This document shows, piece after piece, positions 9,901-21,754 of a DNA stretch of 64,000 nucleotides. The first letter of the stretch is position 1; each line of letters opens with the position of its first letter. Both the position numbers and the translations under genes were made by a program. The DNA is from Orthonyx spaldingii (lineage: Eukaryota > Chordata > Aves > Passeriformes > Orthonychidae): the NCBI GenBank assembly GCA_013397795.1, contig VZTJ01005976.1, positions 588,724-652,723 of the forward strand, given 5' to 3'. The notes under the pieces were generated by a model. That model saw nothing but the letters and a program-made list of their open reading frames with translations. It had not been told where the DNA came from and ran no database searches.

Positions 9901-12900
9901 CAGTGTGAGGAGTGACCAGCAATAGCTTCCTAGCAGGAGAAGGATTTCACTGGCTGGTGATTACACCATCTCACAGGGGTGGCCGTACAGCCCTGCAACC
10001 TGAGCTGGCCCTTCTTGACTTTCAACGTCTAGAGAGCTGCTATTTCAGACAACTGCGTGTTTGAATGTGTGCCTACATTAACAGCTGCTCATGTGGAAGC
10101 CCAACTGGTTCCTCTTACAAGGATCCCTCTGCATGTAGGTTAGCAAAAGAAGTTTTACCAAATGGGAACAGAAGCTCTTTGTAAAACATTAAATATTTCT
10201 GGTGTATTAAGTGATGTTTATCTAAATATCAGAAGGCAGAAGTCCAGATGAAGGATCAAGTATATGCAATAATATCTCATTTTCCTTTGGCAAAGAAAAA
10301 AGAACAGATAACATTCTCTTAATGCAAAGCAAGAAGAAAATCAGAGTAAATTTGTTTTGATCTGTAGAATATGAATTCCTTAATGAGCCAAATTCCTTAG
10401 TATGAGGGGTTTTTCAAAGAAATACCCTGGCAGGAAAGTTTTCTAAAAGAAAAGCTGACACAGCCTTGCAGGAGTGTGAAGGTAGTAATGTTTAAAGGTT
10501 GTCTGGCTTAATGAAGTGTGCATACTGAAACAAAACTAGGTAATAGAGTGGATTTTTGCTAGGATGTAAGAATTGGAATGCCATATGTTCATCCTCATAT
10601 TGTTGTTGTCTCATTGCAGGCTGAACATCTGGCTTGGTTTGTTTGGCTACAGATATTTTCAGACAAAAATGAAGTGCGTAGATATCAATAGGTTTAAGTT
10701 GGCAAGACCAGTTTCTGTAGATGACATGAAGAATAATGAAGTATCCTACTGAAAGTCATGACAGCCTGTATGTGGACTGCACAATCCTGCCAGATGTGTT
10801 CCTTACAGAACTGGTGGTTTTCCCATTTATGGTACTGGTTTGAACCCTTGTGTCTGTCAGTGAACACCAGTGGTGAACACAGGGCTTGAACTGAAGGCCA
10901 TTCTCAAAGTTTTTAATTAGAATAGAAGTCAAAGCTTTATTCTTTATTTCAAAGTTCAAGGAACTTTTTTTTTTTCATCTAATGTTTACTAGAACTACAG
11001 CCTGCAAATGCGCACAGATAATGAGCATGTGGGTGTCCTTACTCTGTGCTCTCCTATGCCAAAAGGATGTTTAGGAATAGCAAACAAGGCCTCCAGTGAG
11101 ATCAGTTTGAAATAAGTCTGTTTTAAGGAATTCTGGTGTTTGTCATTTGTTAACAGATTGGTATTTAATATACCACCAGTTCTGGTTTTATTTGTTGGGC
11201 TGACTTAGTGATGTATTTTCTTGGTCCTGGTGATAGAAGAAGGGTAGATCACATCACCTACCTCTCAGAGGTGTGCTTCCCCAATGAGCACCATTACTTT
11301 GATAGTAAGTGAATTTGTCAGTTTAGAAATGTCAGTTCTCTTGGATTTTTAGGATTATGCTGTCTGTTTTGCAAAGTGAGAAACTCATTTGCTACTGTAG
11401 TACAGTTTTGTTTCGTTAAAAACTTGGTCATTTTGTCCCATTTTTCATGTGAAATTCAACACTAGTTAGAGGAGCTATTGGCTTAACTTGGTCCTCCAGA
11501 AAGCTTCTGGAGATGGAACAAATACTTGGGAGAGTTGAAAGATGGTCTGGCAATAAAGCTGGAGAGGTGTCCATTCACAGCATTTTCAGGCTTTCCAGGA
11601 CCCTGGGGCTTTCGTATTGGCCATTCAGAGTCATTCTACCTGAAGGACAATAGTTTTGCAGAAACTTTAGGCCATTATGTATGTTCTGAAATTCAAAGGT
11701 ATATTTTGAAAACTTGTCTTCCTCCAAGAAACAAGCTATGGTCCAGTAGAGCAATTAGGAATACTTTATATATATTTTTAAGCCAAGAAAGTAGCCTTAA
11801 CTGCAAATCAGTTTTTGAATCTTAACTAACGTCAGGATACAAGGCCACAGACCTCACCTCCTGCCAGCATCTAGGCACTTCCTACTTTATTGCCAATGTT
11901 CTTCCTTGCCCCTGCCCTGGCATTAGTGCTTGCATGCCTCTGACCACAAGGGCCTGAACTGGGAAGCTGTGTCAGATAGCTCTAACAGAAATTTACTCTC
12001 ACTCCCACTGCATTCTTACTACCTCTGCCCCTCCTTGTCATTTCATCTTCTGCCCTCCACTCCAGGCCTCTGTTATGGTTCACCTAGGCTTCAGTTTTAC
12101 CCCGTTTCATATGCACTGAGGATTCTGCTCATAAAACACACTTCTTCCCTGTAACTTCTTTCCATTTTTTCATTTTTGTTGCTTACAGCACACTATCCCA
12201 ACTCTTACTTGAGCCATTGTCATTTCCAAGGTATCTTTATTTGCCTAGCTTTGTCTAGAGTAGAAGCCCTTTATGGGAAGGAAGAGACCATATTTGAAGA
12301 GAGGGTCATCAGTTGGCTCCAGTTACTAGTTCACTGCTGTCAGTAGTAGTCTTTTTAATTTAGACTTTCCTGTAATAAAGATACAAGAAGCTAACTTTGT
12401 TGTGTGAACCTTGCTTTCAGTTTTACTTCCCTTCTTTAATGCTGTAGTTAATTCTTTTGTTACTTTTATTAAATCAAACTGAGTGTGTGGATTACTTCAG
12501 CTGTCAACAGGAGATGTTCAAAATGTGACCTGTGAACAAGTTGAATTTGGTGTAGGTCAGAGTGGATGTAAGGAGCCTTTGCACTACTTGTGAGACTGGA
12601 TAGTGGGACTGGATGGAGACCACTCTCTGCTCCACGGAACAGGGTGTTGTAGGCTCTGGACCTTTGTAGTGTGCAGCAGCACAGATCAGCATACAGGGAT
12701 GGCCTGGGTTGACCACCGTTCTTTGGCTATGCCTTCATGATAGACAATATGGAGGATGCTGAAATAGCCCCTGGAGTGGACACACAGCACTGCAGATGCT
12801 GCAAGTGACTCAGGACACAGCCTGTGGAGGCCAAACCAGATGTTAAGAGGTGAGACCACTGTGGTTCCCAGTCACCACCCAGTGTCTGTGAGCTGGCAGA

Positions 12901-14884
12901 GCCAGCTGGACATCTACCATGCTTTGTGAACATACCATGGCATTTTTGGCCGTGCCCTGTCACTTGACAGATGGGACAAGGATGTACACCCAGGACCACG
13001 GTGGGGAGGAGAGGAAGTGGAGTCAGTGCTGTGTAGTCTGCTCTCTCTGCATGGCCACCTTGGAGGCCACAAACCATGTGTGAGACCCACTGGTGCACAG
13101 GACAGGTCATATTTTCTTCGCAGAAATATTTCATTTAAGTAACTTCCCCTGGTTTGAGTAGGTAAGTATTAGGATCTGAGTTTCAGTGTGACTTTTTGGC
13201 GCATGAAGGAAGAATGCTGAAAGCAATGGATCAAAAAGAGTAAGGAGAAAGATTCAGAGAGAGATTAGCAACTTCCTTAGAAACTGCAGATGTTTGTGAG
13301 GAAAACTGGGCAGACACAGACATGCTCCCATGCTCCTGGCAAAAAGAAAAGTTTGGAGGGAACCTTTTCCTTTTCATTCTTCCAGTTACATATACCTAAG
13401 TGTAATTTTACCAGAGCTCTCAGAGTGAGCAAAATACTCCTAGTTTTGTAGCAAGAAATATTAGCAGGGTTGGAGTTTTTCCTCTTGACTAAAACTAATA
13501 AGATTCTTAATGTGAATTTTACTTGTAACATTATTTAAGGTGTTTCTGTATACCGAGTCTCAGAAGTCTGTTCCTGAAACGGTAATGCATAGTAGCAGTA
13601 GTGCCTGGTTCTGACTTAACTACCCACAGAGTAAGTTTAGAATGTCAGGTTCTAAATTAAGTATCAGAATATGTGATTTCTCCATCTATTTTTTACATGT
13701 GAGTATGGGACCAGGAGCTTTTCCAGCTGCTTGACTTTAACCAAAGCCAAGTTCAAACAGGGCCATTCAGTTCTCTAATCTCTGAGGGGTTTTTTGTTGA
13801 TACTGTGTCACTTGACTCTCAGTACCCACCTCTCTTTCAGTACATGTCAAAGATTGTTGCAGGTAGTTAATTTTAATCTGCCAGCAATAGGCTGGGATTT
13901 GTCCCATGTCATAAGGTGTGTAAGCATAAACGAGGTGCAGTCAGAAGAGGGTACAGGGAGAAGGCAGTTTGCAGCTTGCACCGCTGTGTGCATTAAGGCC
14001 TCTGCAAGTCTTGTCTAATTATTCAGGGAGCTATATCAGGTTGAGCAGCTCCCTTTTGTTTACCTATAAAAGGAAATTAACTTTTTATGGATGGAGACTC
14101 TTGATGGAATGGAAGTGAGGTCTTTATTCCTGCTCCAGAGTCTGATTCCAGATGGTCTGGTTATACTGTCATGTAATCAGCACTTCCTTTCACACTTGTC
14201 TTGGTTAATGTCTGACAAAAGGTCTTTGAAATTGCAGGGTCAGTTCCATCTAATTTTCTTAGTTTTCTTAGGTTCATCTTTTAAATGAGTAAATTAGTAT
14301 TTAAATTCTTAATTTGCTTAAAACAGGTTTGATTTTTATAAGTATTCCAGTACATACAGATTGGTCCAACTCTGAGGAGCAGTCTTATATAATATAGAGC
14401 AGTAGCATAGAAATAGCCTTCAAGAAGCTGAAATAACAGTATCACTGCTTGTTTCTTACAGTCTCATGGCTGCCAAGATCTGTGTGGAAGGGAACAGTTC
14501 TGGCTTCTCTGAACTTTTCAGCTACATTGGGATAAACTTCCATAAACTTCATTTGAAATCTCAAACATATAATAGATTTCCTTTGTATTGGAAATCTCAT
14601 GATGTAAAGCTGTTGTGTCTACTTTCAGTTTTGTTAAAAACCTGTTAAAGGCTGTCAGGACAATTTCCCTTGTGTTCTTCTAGTGCTCCTGTTCATGACT
14701 AACACACTGGTGAGGTATGACAACTTAAACAGAAGTTGACTTGTGTTTTTTGAATGGTGGAAAACATTTTTTTTTTTAGAATTAATGCTTACTTTATCTG
14801 TACCTTTTGTTCCTTCTGATTCCTCTTGTCCCTTAAGAGTTCATTGGAAATATGCATTCCACAGTTAGTCAGCATGACCTGCTG
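6906..14884. other. Intergenic DNA, no recognisable gene
   Basis: About 8 kb of moderately AT-rich sequence without a recognisable exon, RNA gene or young repeat. ORFs are short and scattered. Two places stand out slightly: 9300-9530, where all three listed frames on both strands stay open over about 220 bases with more CpG than the surroundings, and 12504-13134, where two minus-strand frames are open in succession. Neither matches a family I know. Confidence 0.6.
12504..13134 (-). other. Unexplained open stretch on the minus strand
   Basis: On the minus strand a frame of 135 codons (13134 down to 12727) is followed, in a different frame, by one of 70 codons (12716 down to 12504). The first is rich in Cys and His (for example HPCPICQVTGHGQKC) but the spacing does not fit a CCHC knuckle or a standard zinc finger. 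The region has more GC than its flanks. It could be an old repeat or simply a chance opening. No splice structure or promoter was seen. Confidence 0.25.
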
Positions 14885-15040
14885 GATTGAGCAGAAGGCA
14901 GATTTGGGAGTTATAAATCCAAGGACTTACTTGCTGTGTGGCCTTAAAAAACTTACTTAACCTCTGCTTCCCTGCCAGTAAAATCAGAATAACTTACAAT
15001 CTTTGAGCGATGTTGTCATTAACTTGCATAAAAAGTCTTT
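14885..15040 (+). repeat. MIR SINE fragment (ancient amniote repeat)
   Basis: The core reads CTTGCTGTGTGGCCTTAAA then ACTTACTTAACCTCTGCTTC and CCAGTAAAATCAGAATAA. These are the ordered landmarks of the MIR core, whose usual form is 'GCTGTGTGACCTTGGGCAAG ... CTTAACCTCTCTG ... CTGTAAAATGGGGATAA'. The flanking MIR parts are diverged, so the ends are approximate. MIRs are old tRNA-derived SINEs shared across amniotes and are sparse and decayed in birds. Confidence 0.75.
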
Positions 15041-15257
15041 AAAATTAACTACTGGTACTGATAGCCTGTAGGGTTTTTTACTCAACGTAATTATATTCTC
15101 TTTGCCCAATATGTTAGTGACAAAAGACTATAAATTCCTTGATATGTCAATTAATAATCTCATTGTTAACTATTATTTCTTTAGCACTCTTAGGCATCCA
15201 TGAATTGCAGACAAAAGCTCTGATTTTACATCATCACTCTTCAGCTGAGACTTCTGC

Positions 15258-15305
15258 ACCAGTGTGTGAAGTCCCATTGATTTCAGTGGCTGTGGGCAAA
15301 AGTAA
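15258..15305. repeat. Trace of ancient 'CCCATTGATTTCAGTGG' repeat
   Basis: GAAGTCCCATTGATTTCAGTGG is a recurring motif of old amniote interspersed repeats, whose consensus carries CCCATTGACTTCAATGG. Only the core is kept here, so the family and orientation cannot be fixed. Confidence 0.4.
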
Positions 15306-16956
15306 TTGGTGTCCAGAGAAGATTTAGATCCAGAGTCATGGCCAAGGATGGAAGACCTGCCTGTTTTCAGCTAGATATAATGGAAATGAAAGAAGATTAA
15401 AACAGAGAAGCTGAGCCACGTGTTTGCCATTTCCTACAGTTTCTAATAAATTCATTCCCTGTGTCACTGCCTTTGGCTGAGGTTCGGTGTAAACGGAGTA
15501 GGAAGGATTGTGAACAAGACACTTCCCTTTCTTCCTTCTGGTGGATGTAGGGGGGTCTCACATTTCCCTGTTGAGCAGGGGATCAGTTTTCATTCTGGAA
15601 GCAAGTTTGGCAGCAAGAGGATGTATGAGCTATGGAATCAGAGCTTTGGAAGGTCTTCAGTGACATTTCTCCATTCTTAGCACATCATTTAATGACAGCA
15701 CTTGATGGCCAGGTCCTAAATCTAGTATCCAGTCTCAGAAGTCAGACCAGGCACTGCATGTTTGAATGCAAGAAGCTGGGGAGTGCTCTCCAGCTGTGTC
15801 TTGGACTAGCTGTGGAGCTGCTTTGCTCAGACTGCTCCAGTCCCACAGGGTGAATATGAGTTTGTAAAAAGGAGCTGCTTTATTTCCTGCAGCATTTCCG
15901 AATCTCATCCATTCTGCTCACTGGGTTTCCAGTCCACACAGTCACACAGGATTGTATCTTAAAGGTCTTACTCAGTTCTCGTACAGCCCTTGGCAACAGA
16001 AGTCAGGGCCAAAACTCCTCACAGCATTAGAGAAAGCAAGCAGTCTGTTCTCGGAGCTGGGGCTCAACTTGCCTTCTGGTATCCAGAAGGAAGAAGTTTG
16101 GGAAATTTCAAGGGAGAAAGAAAACTAATGCAATCAAGAATCCACTTAGAGACAGGAGGGAGGAAGATTAAAGGAAACTCAAGGTACTGATAGCAGGCTT
16201 GTGAGGCTTTATTTTGACTGTGAAACCCATTGCTTTCACCACCCCTGTGCAGTGTTGGACTGTGGGAACAGAACATCAACGTTCTGGGTGCTGCATTGTG
16301 AAAAGCTGCCTTGAAGTGTCACCCTAACTTTGGTGAGGCTCTTGGTGCAACATAGCTAACATCAGAGGCACTTGTCTGGTATGAAAAGAGCCAGACTAAA
16401 AAATATTCTTAGTGCTGCAGGACGTATGAGTTAAGCAGTCTTAGACCTCCTGCGTAAGATGTGTTGTTTCTATTTTCTGTTGTATTGTACTTGAGAAAAT
16501 GTCCTTTACCACATATTTTATTGCACTAGGCTGAGACAAGATCAAGTGTGAACCTCTCTCATTAGATGTTCATGTTGAAGCCTGTGTTGGCCACATTGAC
16601 CACTAAGAGCTCTGTTGCTTACAGTGATTGTTAAATTTAAAAATAATAGCAGTTCTGATTCTCCCTCTGCAATCTAAGGTTCATCTTCCTTTGGAGCAGC
16701 TGAATCCTTTGCATTCTCTTACTTGGCTTACTTGCTCATCTCCCATGAGAATAAACACAGAGTTTAAGGGAATTTCCCGTATGGAAACTCCCTGTTCTTT
16801 ATGAGAACACTGGGTGCAGCATTAACTGTGTGCAACAGCCACTTCACTTTATTTTTGGTCTAGTTTCATTTTCATTAGCTTCACTGTCTTTCTTGGGGAT
16901 GGGAAAAGAGGTGAGAAAAGGATTTACTGACAAATTATTAGTTGTCCAGATTCCAA

Positions 16957-17030
16957 CCTCGCTTTCCACACTGTAAATCTAGAGTAACTCCACTGAAGCA
17001 ATGGTATTGCTCCAGATTTCCACTGTGGAA
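16957..17030. repeat. Trace of ancient 'TCCACTGAAGTCAATGG' repeat
   Basis: The run CACTGTAAATCTAGAGTAAC followed by TCCACTGAAGCAATGG and then a mirrored TTGCTCCAGATTTCCACTGT looks like a near-palindromic old repeat with the consensus 'GTAAATCTGGAGTAACTCCA TTGAAGTCAATGG AGTTACTCCAGATTTACAC'. Both arms are visible, which makes this the clearest copy of the group. Confidence 0.6.
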
Positions 17031-20000
17031 TTGCCCATCTTATTGTCTTGAAGCTCATAGTACATAGATATATCCAGTAGAGATTGACAAAGTTATCTAA
17101 AAAACAATAATGTCTCTTTCCAGCTGTGTGAATTGCAGGCAAATTCCCAACCATTCAAGGCCCAGAAAATTTTTTTTGCATATGGGCAGCTCATCCATTC
17201 ACCAGAGATAGTGGTATGCCTCAGCAGGGCAGCTAATTTAGGACAAGCAGCCATGCAGTGGGCTTTGTCTTAGCAGTTCAGTGATATATAAATATCTCAT
17301 TATAGTTTATGATAGAAACACAAAAGGGTGGGAATATTGATTAACAATTATTCTGGGAATGGGGGAAGAGATGGGTAAGCCGAGTGACATTGCTTGAATG
17401 CTGCAACTGACAGACTCTAAGCATCACTAAAACCCTGTGCAAAGTGTAGACTCCTAATGACAAGATTAACTTTTAAAGATGAACTGTTTTATATTGCCAA
17501 ATACTCTTCAAGGAGTTGTTACAATTAGTAAACAAACAAATATCGTAGCTATTACAAATCACCAGGCTGGGCAGATTTTAGTCTGTGTGTCCCCACGTCA
17601 CCCTGCTGTACTCTCCAGGTGAAGACATGCTCCTTTTATTCTGCCAAAGCTGGGTTGTTGTTTCGTTGGGTTTTTTTAATGAACCAGCTCTAAGATGAGA
17701 TGCTTGCCTGCTTTTGTGAGTGTAGATGACAGAGTCAATTCTTTGATTGCAGTCTGGGCAGAAATCTGAGGCTTTCTGAAAGCTCTTTCATTTTAGGTCC
17801 ATCCAGCTCTCTGTGACACCAAAATAAGCTTAAGGCTTGGAAGAGGTAGTTTTACAGCTTCTTATCTTAATCCTTTCCTAAGGAATATTAAGATAAAGAT
17901 CTGTAAGTGTAAAGTGTGAGCCTCTAGCTTGTTCTCTCAGTCCTTGCAGATGCAGTGATGCTTGTATTGGTAAAGACTGCTTGTAAAACCAGGAGGTGTG
18001 ATTACTAATGCATGGAAACTTGGCTACTCAGAATTAAGTAGCAAATCTAGCTAAATTAAATATTAATTAAGATGCTTAGGCTCTGCTTGCACCATCTTTA
18101 GCTTTAAACTCTGAATGCATTTTCTTTGTATTGGAAAAAAAATAGTAAAAATAGATAACTTGGAGTTTTAATAATGAGGTGCTTTGAAGACCAAGTCCTG
18201 AAACCAGGAAAATTATTCTGAGTAGAATATTGGAAAGGAAATGAAGCTAAAGCCAGCTCTCTATAGGGAAAGGAGAGTTGGTTAGACATCTCAGCCAAGC
18301 AGAAAACAGAAAGACTAAATGAATGAGACTAGAATTGTCTTTCTATGTAGAGAGTGATTTACACCAAATAAAAGGTTATGCAGTTCGGGCAAGGAAAACT
18401 ACTCTCTCACTGGAAATAATGAGGTATAATTATTTTTTAAATAAAATTAGGATTCAGTTCTGTGGTTCACTCACTGCATTGAAATGGCACCCTGACTCAT
18501 GGGTTTTCAGTGGCTTTGTCTTTACTTTCCATGTTTATTCATCATTTATATTACACTGAAGGCCTTTTTGTAAGAAAGCAATATTATCTTGCTGTGATTT
18601 CTTCATGGGTATTAAAAATGAAAATTATAAATTCTATGGGATTTTTTTTAAATTTATGTATCCGGTATCTTTTTTCCCTGTGCTAACAATGAAGAACAGA
18701 GTCCAGCACAGCACAGCCTTTGTAAGTCATAGGCAGTGTAATTCTAAAAAGGCTGATGCGCATAAGATTACCATCATGAAAGATTTACGTAGTCCTTGCA
18801 GGTACTGGATCCTTGAGAGGAACTGGCATTTATCAGAAAGACTACTGATGACTTGAAGGGCAGTAGATTCACCCCACTGGCTATGACTTGTGTCAAAAAG
18901 CACACCAAGGCACCCCAATTCTTTGTGTCATCTCTTTGAAACACCCCTCTATTTGTTTTTCCTTTGGACCATCACAGTTACTTTGGAACAAAGATGTCAC
19001 AGGTGGGCATGAGGCTTTATAATGTTCATAACTGTGTTATGTTCAAGTAAAACAGGGCAAGTAGAGAAAGAGTGTAAATACGGGTATGAATGGAGTGGAC
19101 TAAACCAGTGTAAGCCTGGTAGCTGCTGCTGAGAAAGGATGCAAAAAAGAAAGCAGTGAAAAAAAGAAAAAAAGGTACAGTATGGAAAATCAGAACCAAT
19201 TCCACCAAACTAATTAGGCAAATATGAGGTAAGTAAATTCTGTCTTGATGGAGTTACTCAGGTAAATACCTGTTTACCTGAAAACTGTATCTGGCCTTAA
19301 GCCTTGACTTCGTGCTTCTCCACAGTCTTCTAGTTCTTGCCCTGAAATAACCTCTTTCTGTCAGTAGAACATGATTCACCATTCTGCCAAGAGTACCCGT
19401 GTTCTTTATCGTGTCTAACCTTGTGTTCTGCAGCTCAGAGCCAGACCAGTTTGTGTCAGGCATGGCACAAGCATCCTGTTCCTCCACAGCAGGCAAACCC
19501 TGTTCAGACATTCCCCAAGTATTAATCACCACGGCACCCTTATGCTGAGACTGCCGATGGCAAAGCTTGGTAATAATAATGGGGTTTTTATATCTTCAAG
19601 GCTACTTCAAGCAATAGATTACTTCTGGGGAAATACCAGCTGACATTACAATAGTTTGAGCCATGGTCTGCAGAAGTCACCAAGACATTTTCTGTAGACA
19701 GCAGTGTTCCTGAGCAGAGTTGTCAAGTCATGCTAAATAGAATGAAAAACAGAGACCATTGAAGCTGACTACAGTATTCCTCATTCTCTGACAAGCTTGA
19801 CCATTATGCTACATGGAGGGAAATTGTCATTTTCCTCCCCAAAAGTTAACTTCATTCTGTTTTGTGTCTATGGTATTAATTTGCAATCAACTTTGGTATT
19901 TCTTCTAAAGCATATCATTACTTTTTAATTTATATTTTTAAAATATCACCAAAATATTTGCATTAGCATTAAATAGTAGCCATCACTCATACTGTCCAGC

Positions 20001-21754
20001 CTGCAGGTACATGGCTTGCTGTGAGGATAGTCCTCATAGAGTAAGAACATGGTAAGCCATTGCTCTCCTGGGTCTCTGTGTCCCAATGTATGCCGAAAAC
20101 TTAATGACAAAAGCAAGAAACAATTTTCCACCCTGAGATACAGCCATTTGGACTTACAGCAAAGCCAAACTTTACAAAGCTTTCATTCTACATCGGCTCT
20201 TATGACTAGCCACATGCCCATCATCTCTGAGTGCATTCCAGTACTGCCTTAAGCGCTGTGCCCAGCATGTGTCCGGTGGGGTTTGTTCTCTCACTGTTGC
20301 CTTGTGTTTGTGCTTTCCAATGGAACTTTTCAACAAGAAAGCATCAGTTTCTCTAGGCTCTGCTTCCTGCTATTTTTGGTCAAGCTTCCCTTCCTCTACA
20401 AACACCCATCTTCATCCAAAGCAACTTAGCAGGCTAATGAATAGCTTCAGCAGTTGCAGTTGCTGTGGGAAGATAGAGACTTGTTTTCTCAAAATAGCTT
20501 TTTTGTGAACTTGTGTGTTATTTCCTTTTCCTGCTTTCTAAGACCTTGAATAGTTCCTTAATTTTGGTTGTTGGAAAGTTGTCACTAAGCTCTTCTCATT
20601 GTCTAAGCAGAAGCAAACCAGAAATTTCAGTCTGCATGACCATCTCCCAGCCAGTGCCTGCCGTGAGCACACGATTCTGGGATGGCTCCTCTGTCGGTGA
20701 GACTCGTCCTGGTGGTGAGTGACAGTGCTCAAGCTGCACCCCCTCCACCGTGTGCCCCATTCAGCAGGTGAACGTATTTATGTGTTTCTGTTGTGACATG
20801 CAGGGCTTTCCACCATCCAAAGTGCCTGCAGCTAGTCCACTAGCACAAAAACCTCTTCTTCAGAAGTGGGTTTTTTATCTGTGGAAGACAACTAACATTG
20901 TCGCCAAAGGCCCTGTCTGCCTTTTTGGTACAGTAAAGAGTCCTGAGCTTTCTGAATAAGTTTTCTTCGGTTTCTTTGTGAAAAAACCTTCCCTTCTCAA
21001 ATGCAAACTTTCCATCCCCCCTGCTGTCCCATTCAGTGTTGGTTGTGAAGTAAATTCGGCATCTGTTCAAAGGGAGTTCAAAGTTTCTCAGCACTGTAAG
21101 TGAAACTAATTTTTTGCTGTTGCAAGGACGGCCTGGTCTAATGTGAGAAGGGAAGGGACAGAGGGAAAGTTTGGGGTGGTCCTGAAGTCAGATGTACTTC
21201 TGCCATTGCCAGTGCCATGGGAAGGTAGTGACTGCTGCAGCTGGGAGGGCTATCTTCATGAACCACAGGTAGCACAGAGAGGAACAACAGGCAAATGGAG
21301 AGACACCTGAATAACCACATAATCCATTGCTGTAGGCAGAAGATTTGTGGAAAAGTAGAAGATTAATAGTATTGGTCACTGTAGTTGCAGTGAGTGAGAT
21401 TCGTCAGGAAAAATCACTCAGTTGTTTCTACTGCATCTTTCACCCCCAGGATTTCAAATCATCTACCAGCAGAAAACACCAAAACAAAAACAAAACAAGA
21501 AGCAACACACTAGCATACCCACATGCACACCCCCCAATATTTAAAAGGGTTTGAGCCCCACATTAACACTTCCCACTTGGTATAAATATAAATAAAATTG
21601 TGTAAACAAAAACTCAGTTAATTTGAAAAGTCAAGCACTCAGAAAATGTAACAAATATATTTTAATCCAAATTTATTGTGGTTTTCTTTTCACACAGGGG
21701 CTGCAGCTCTCTAAACATCTTACAGATACCCAAAAACTTTCACTATGTCTCTGT

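Larger units (their letters stand above)
15041..21754. other. Intergenic DNA with traces of old repeats, no gene
   Basis: No exon or RNA gene is recognisable. ORFs reach at most about 92 codons (19254-19532, minus) and appear random. Two ancient repeat traces are entered separately near 15258 and 16957. Confidence 0.6.

Noticed and set aside
12900..12990. Possible CCHC zinc knuckle in the minus-strand ORF
   Set aside because: The spacing CPIC-QVTGHGQKC has three rather than four residues before the last Cys, and no retroviral context is present.
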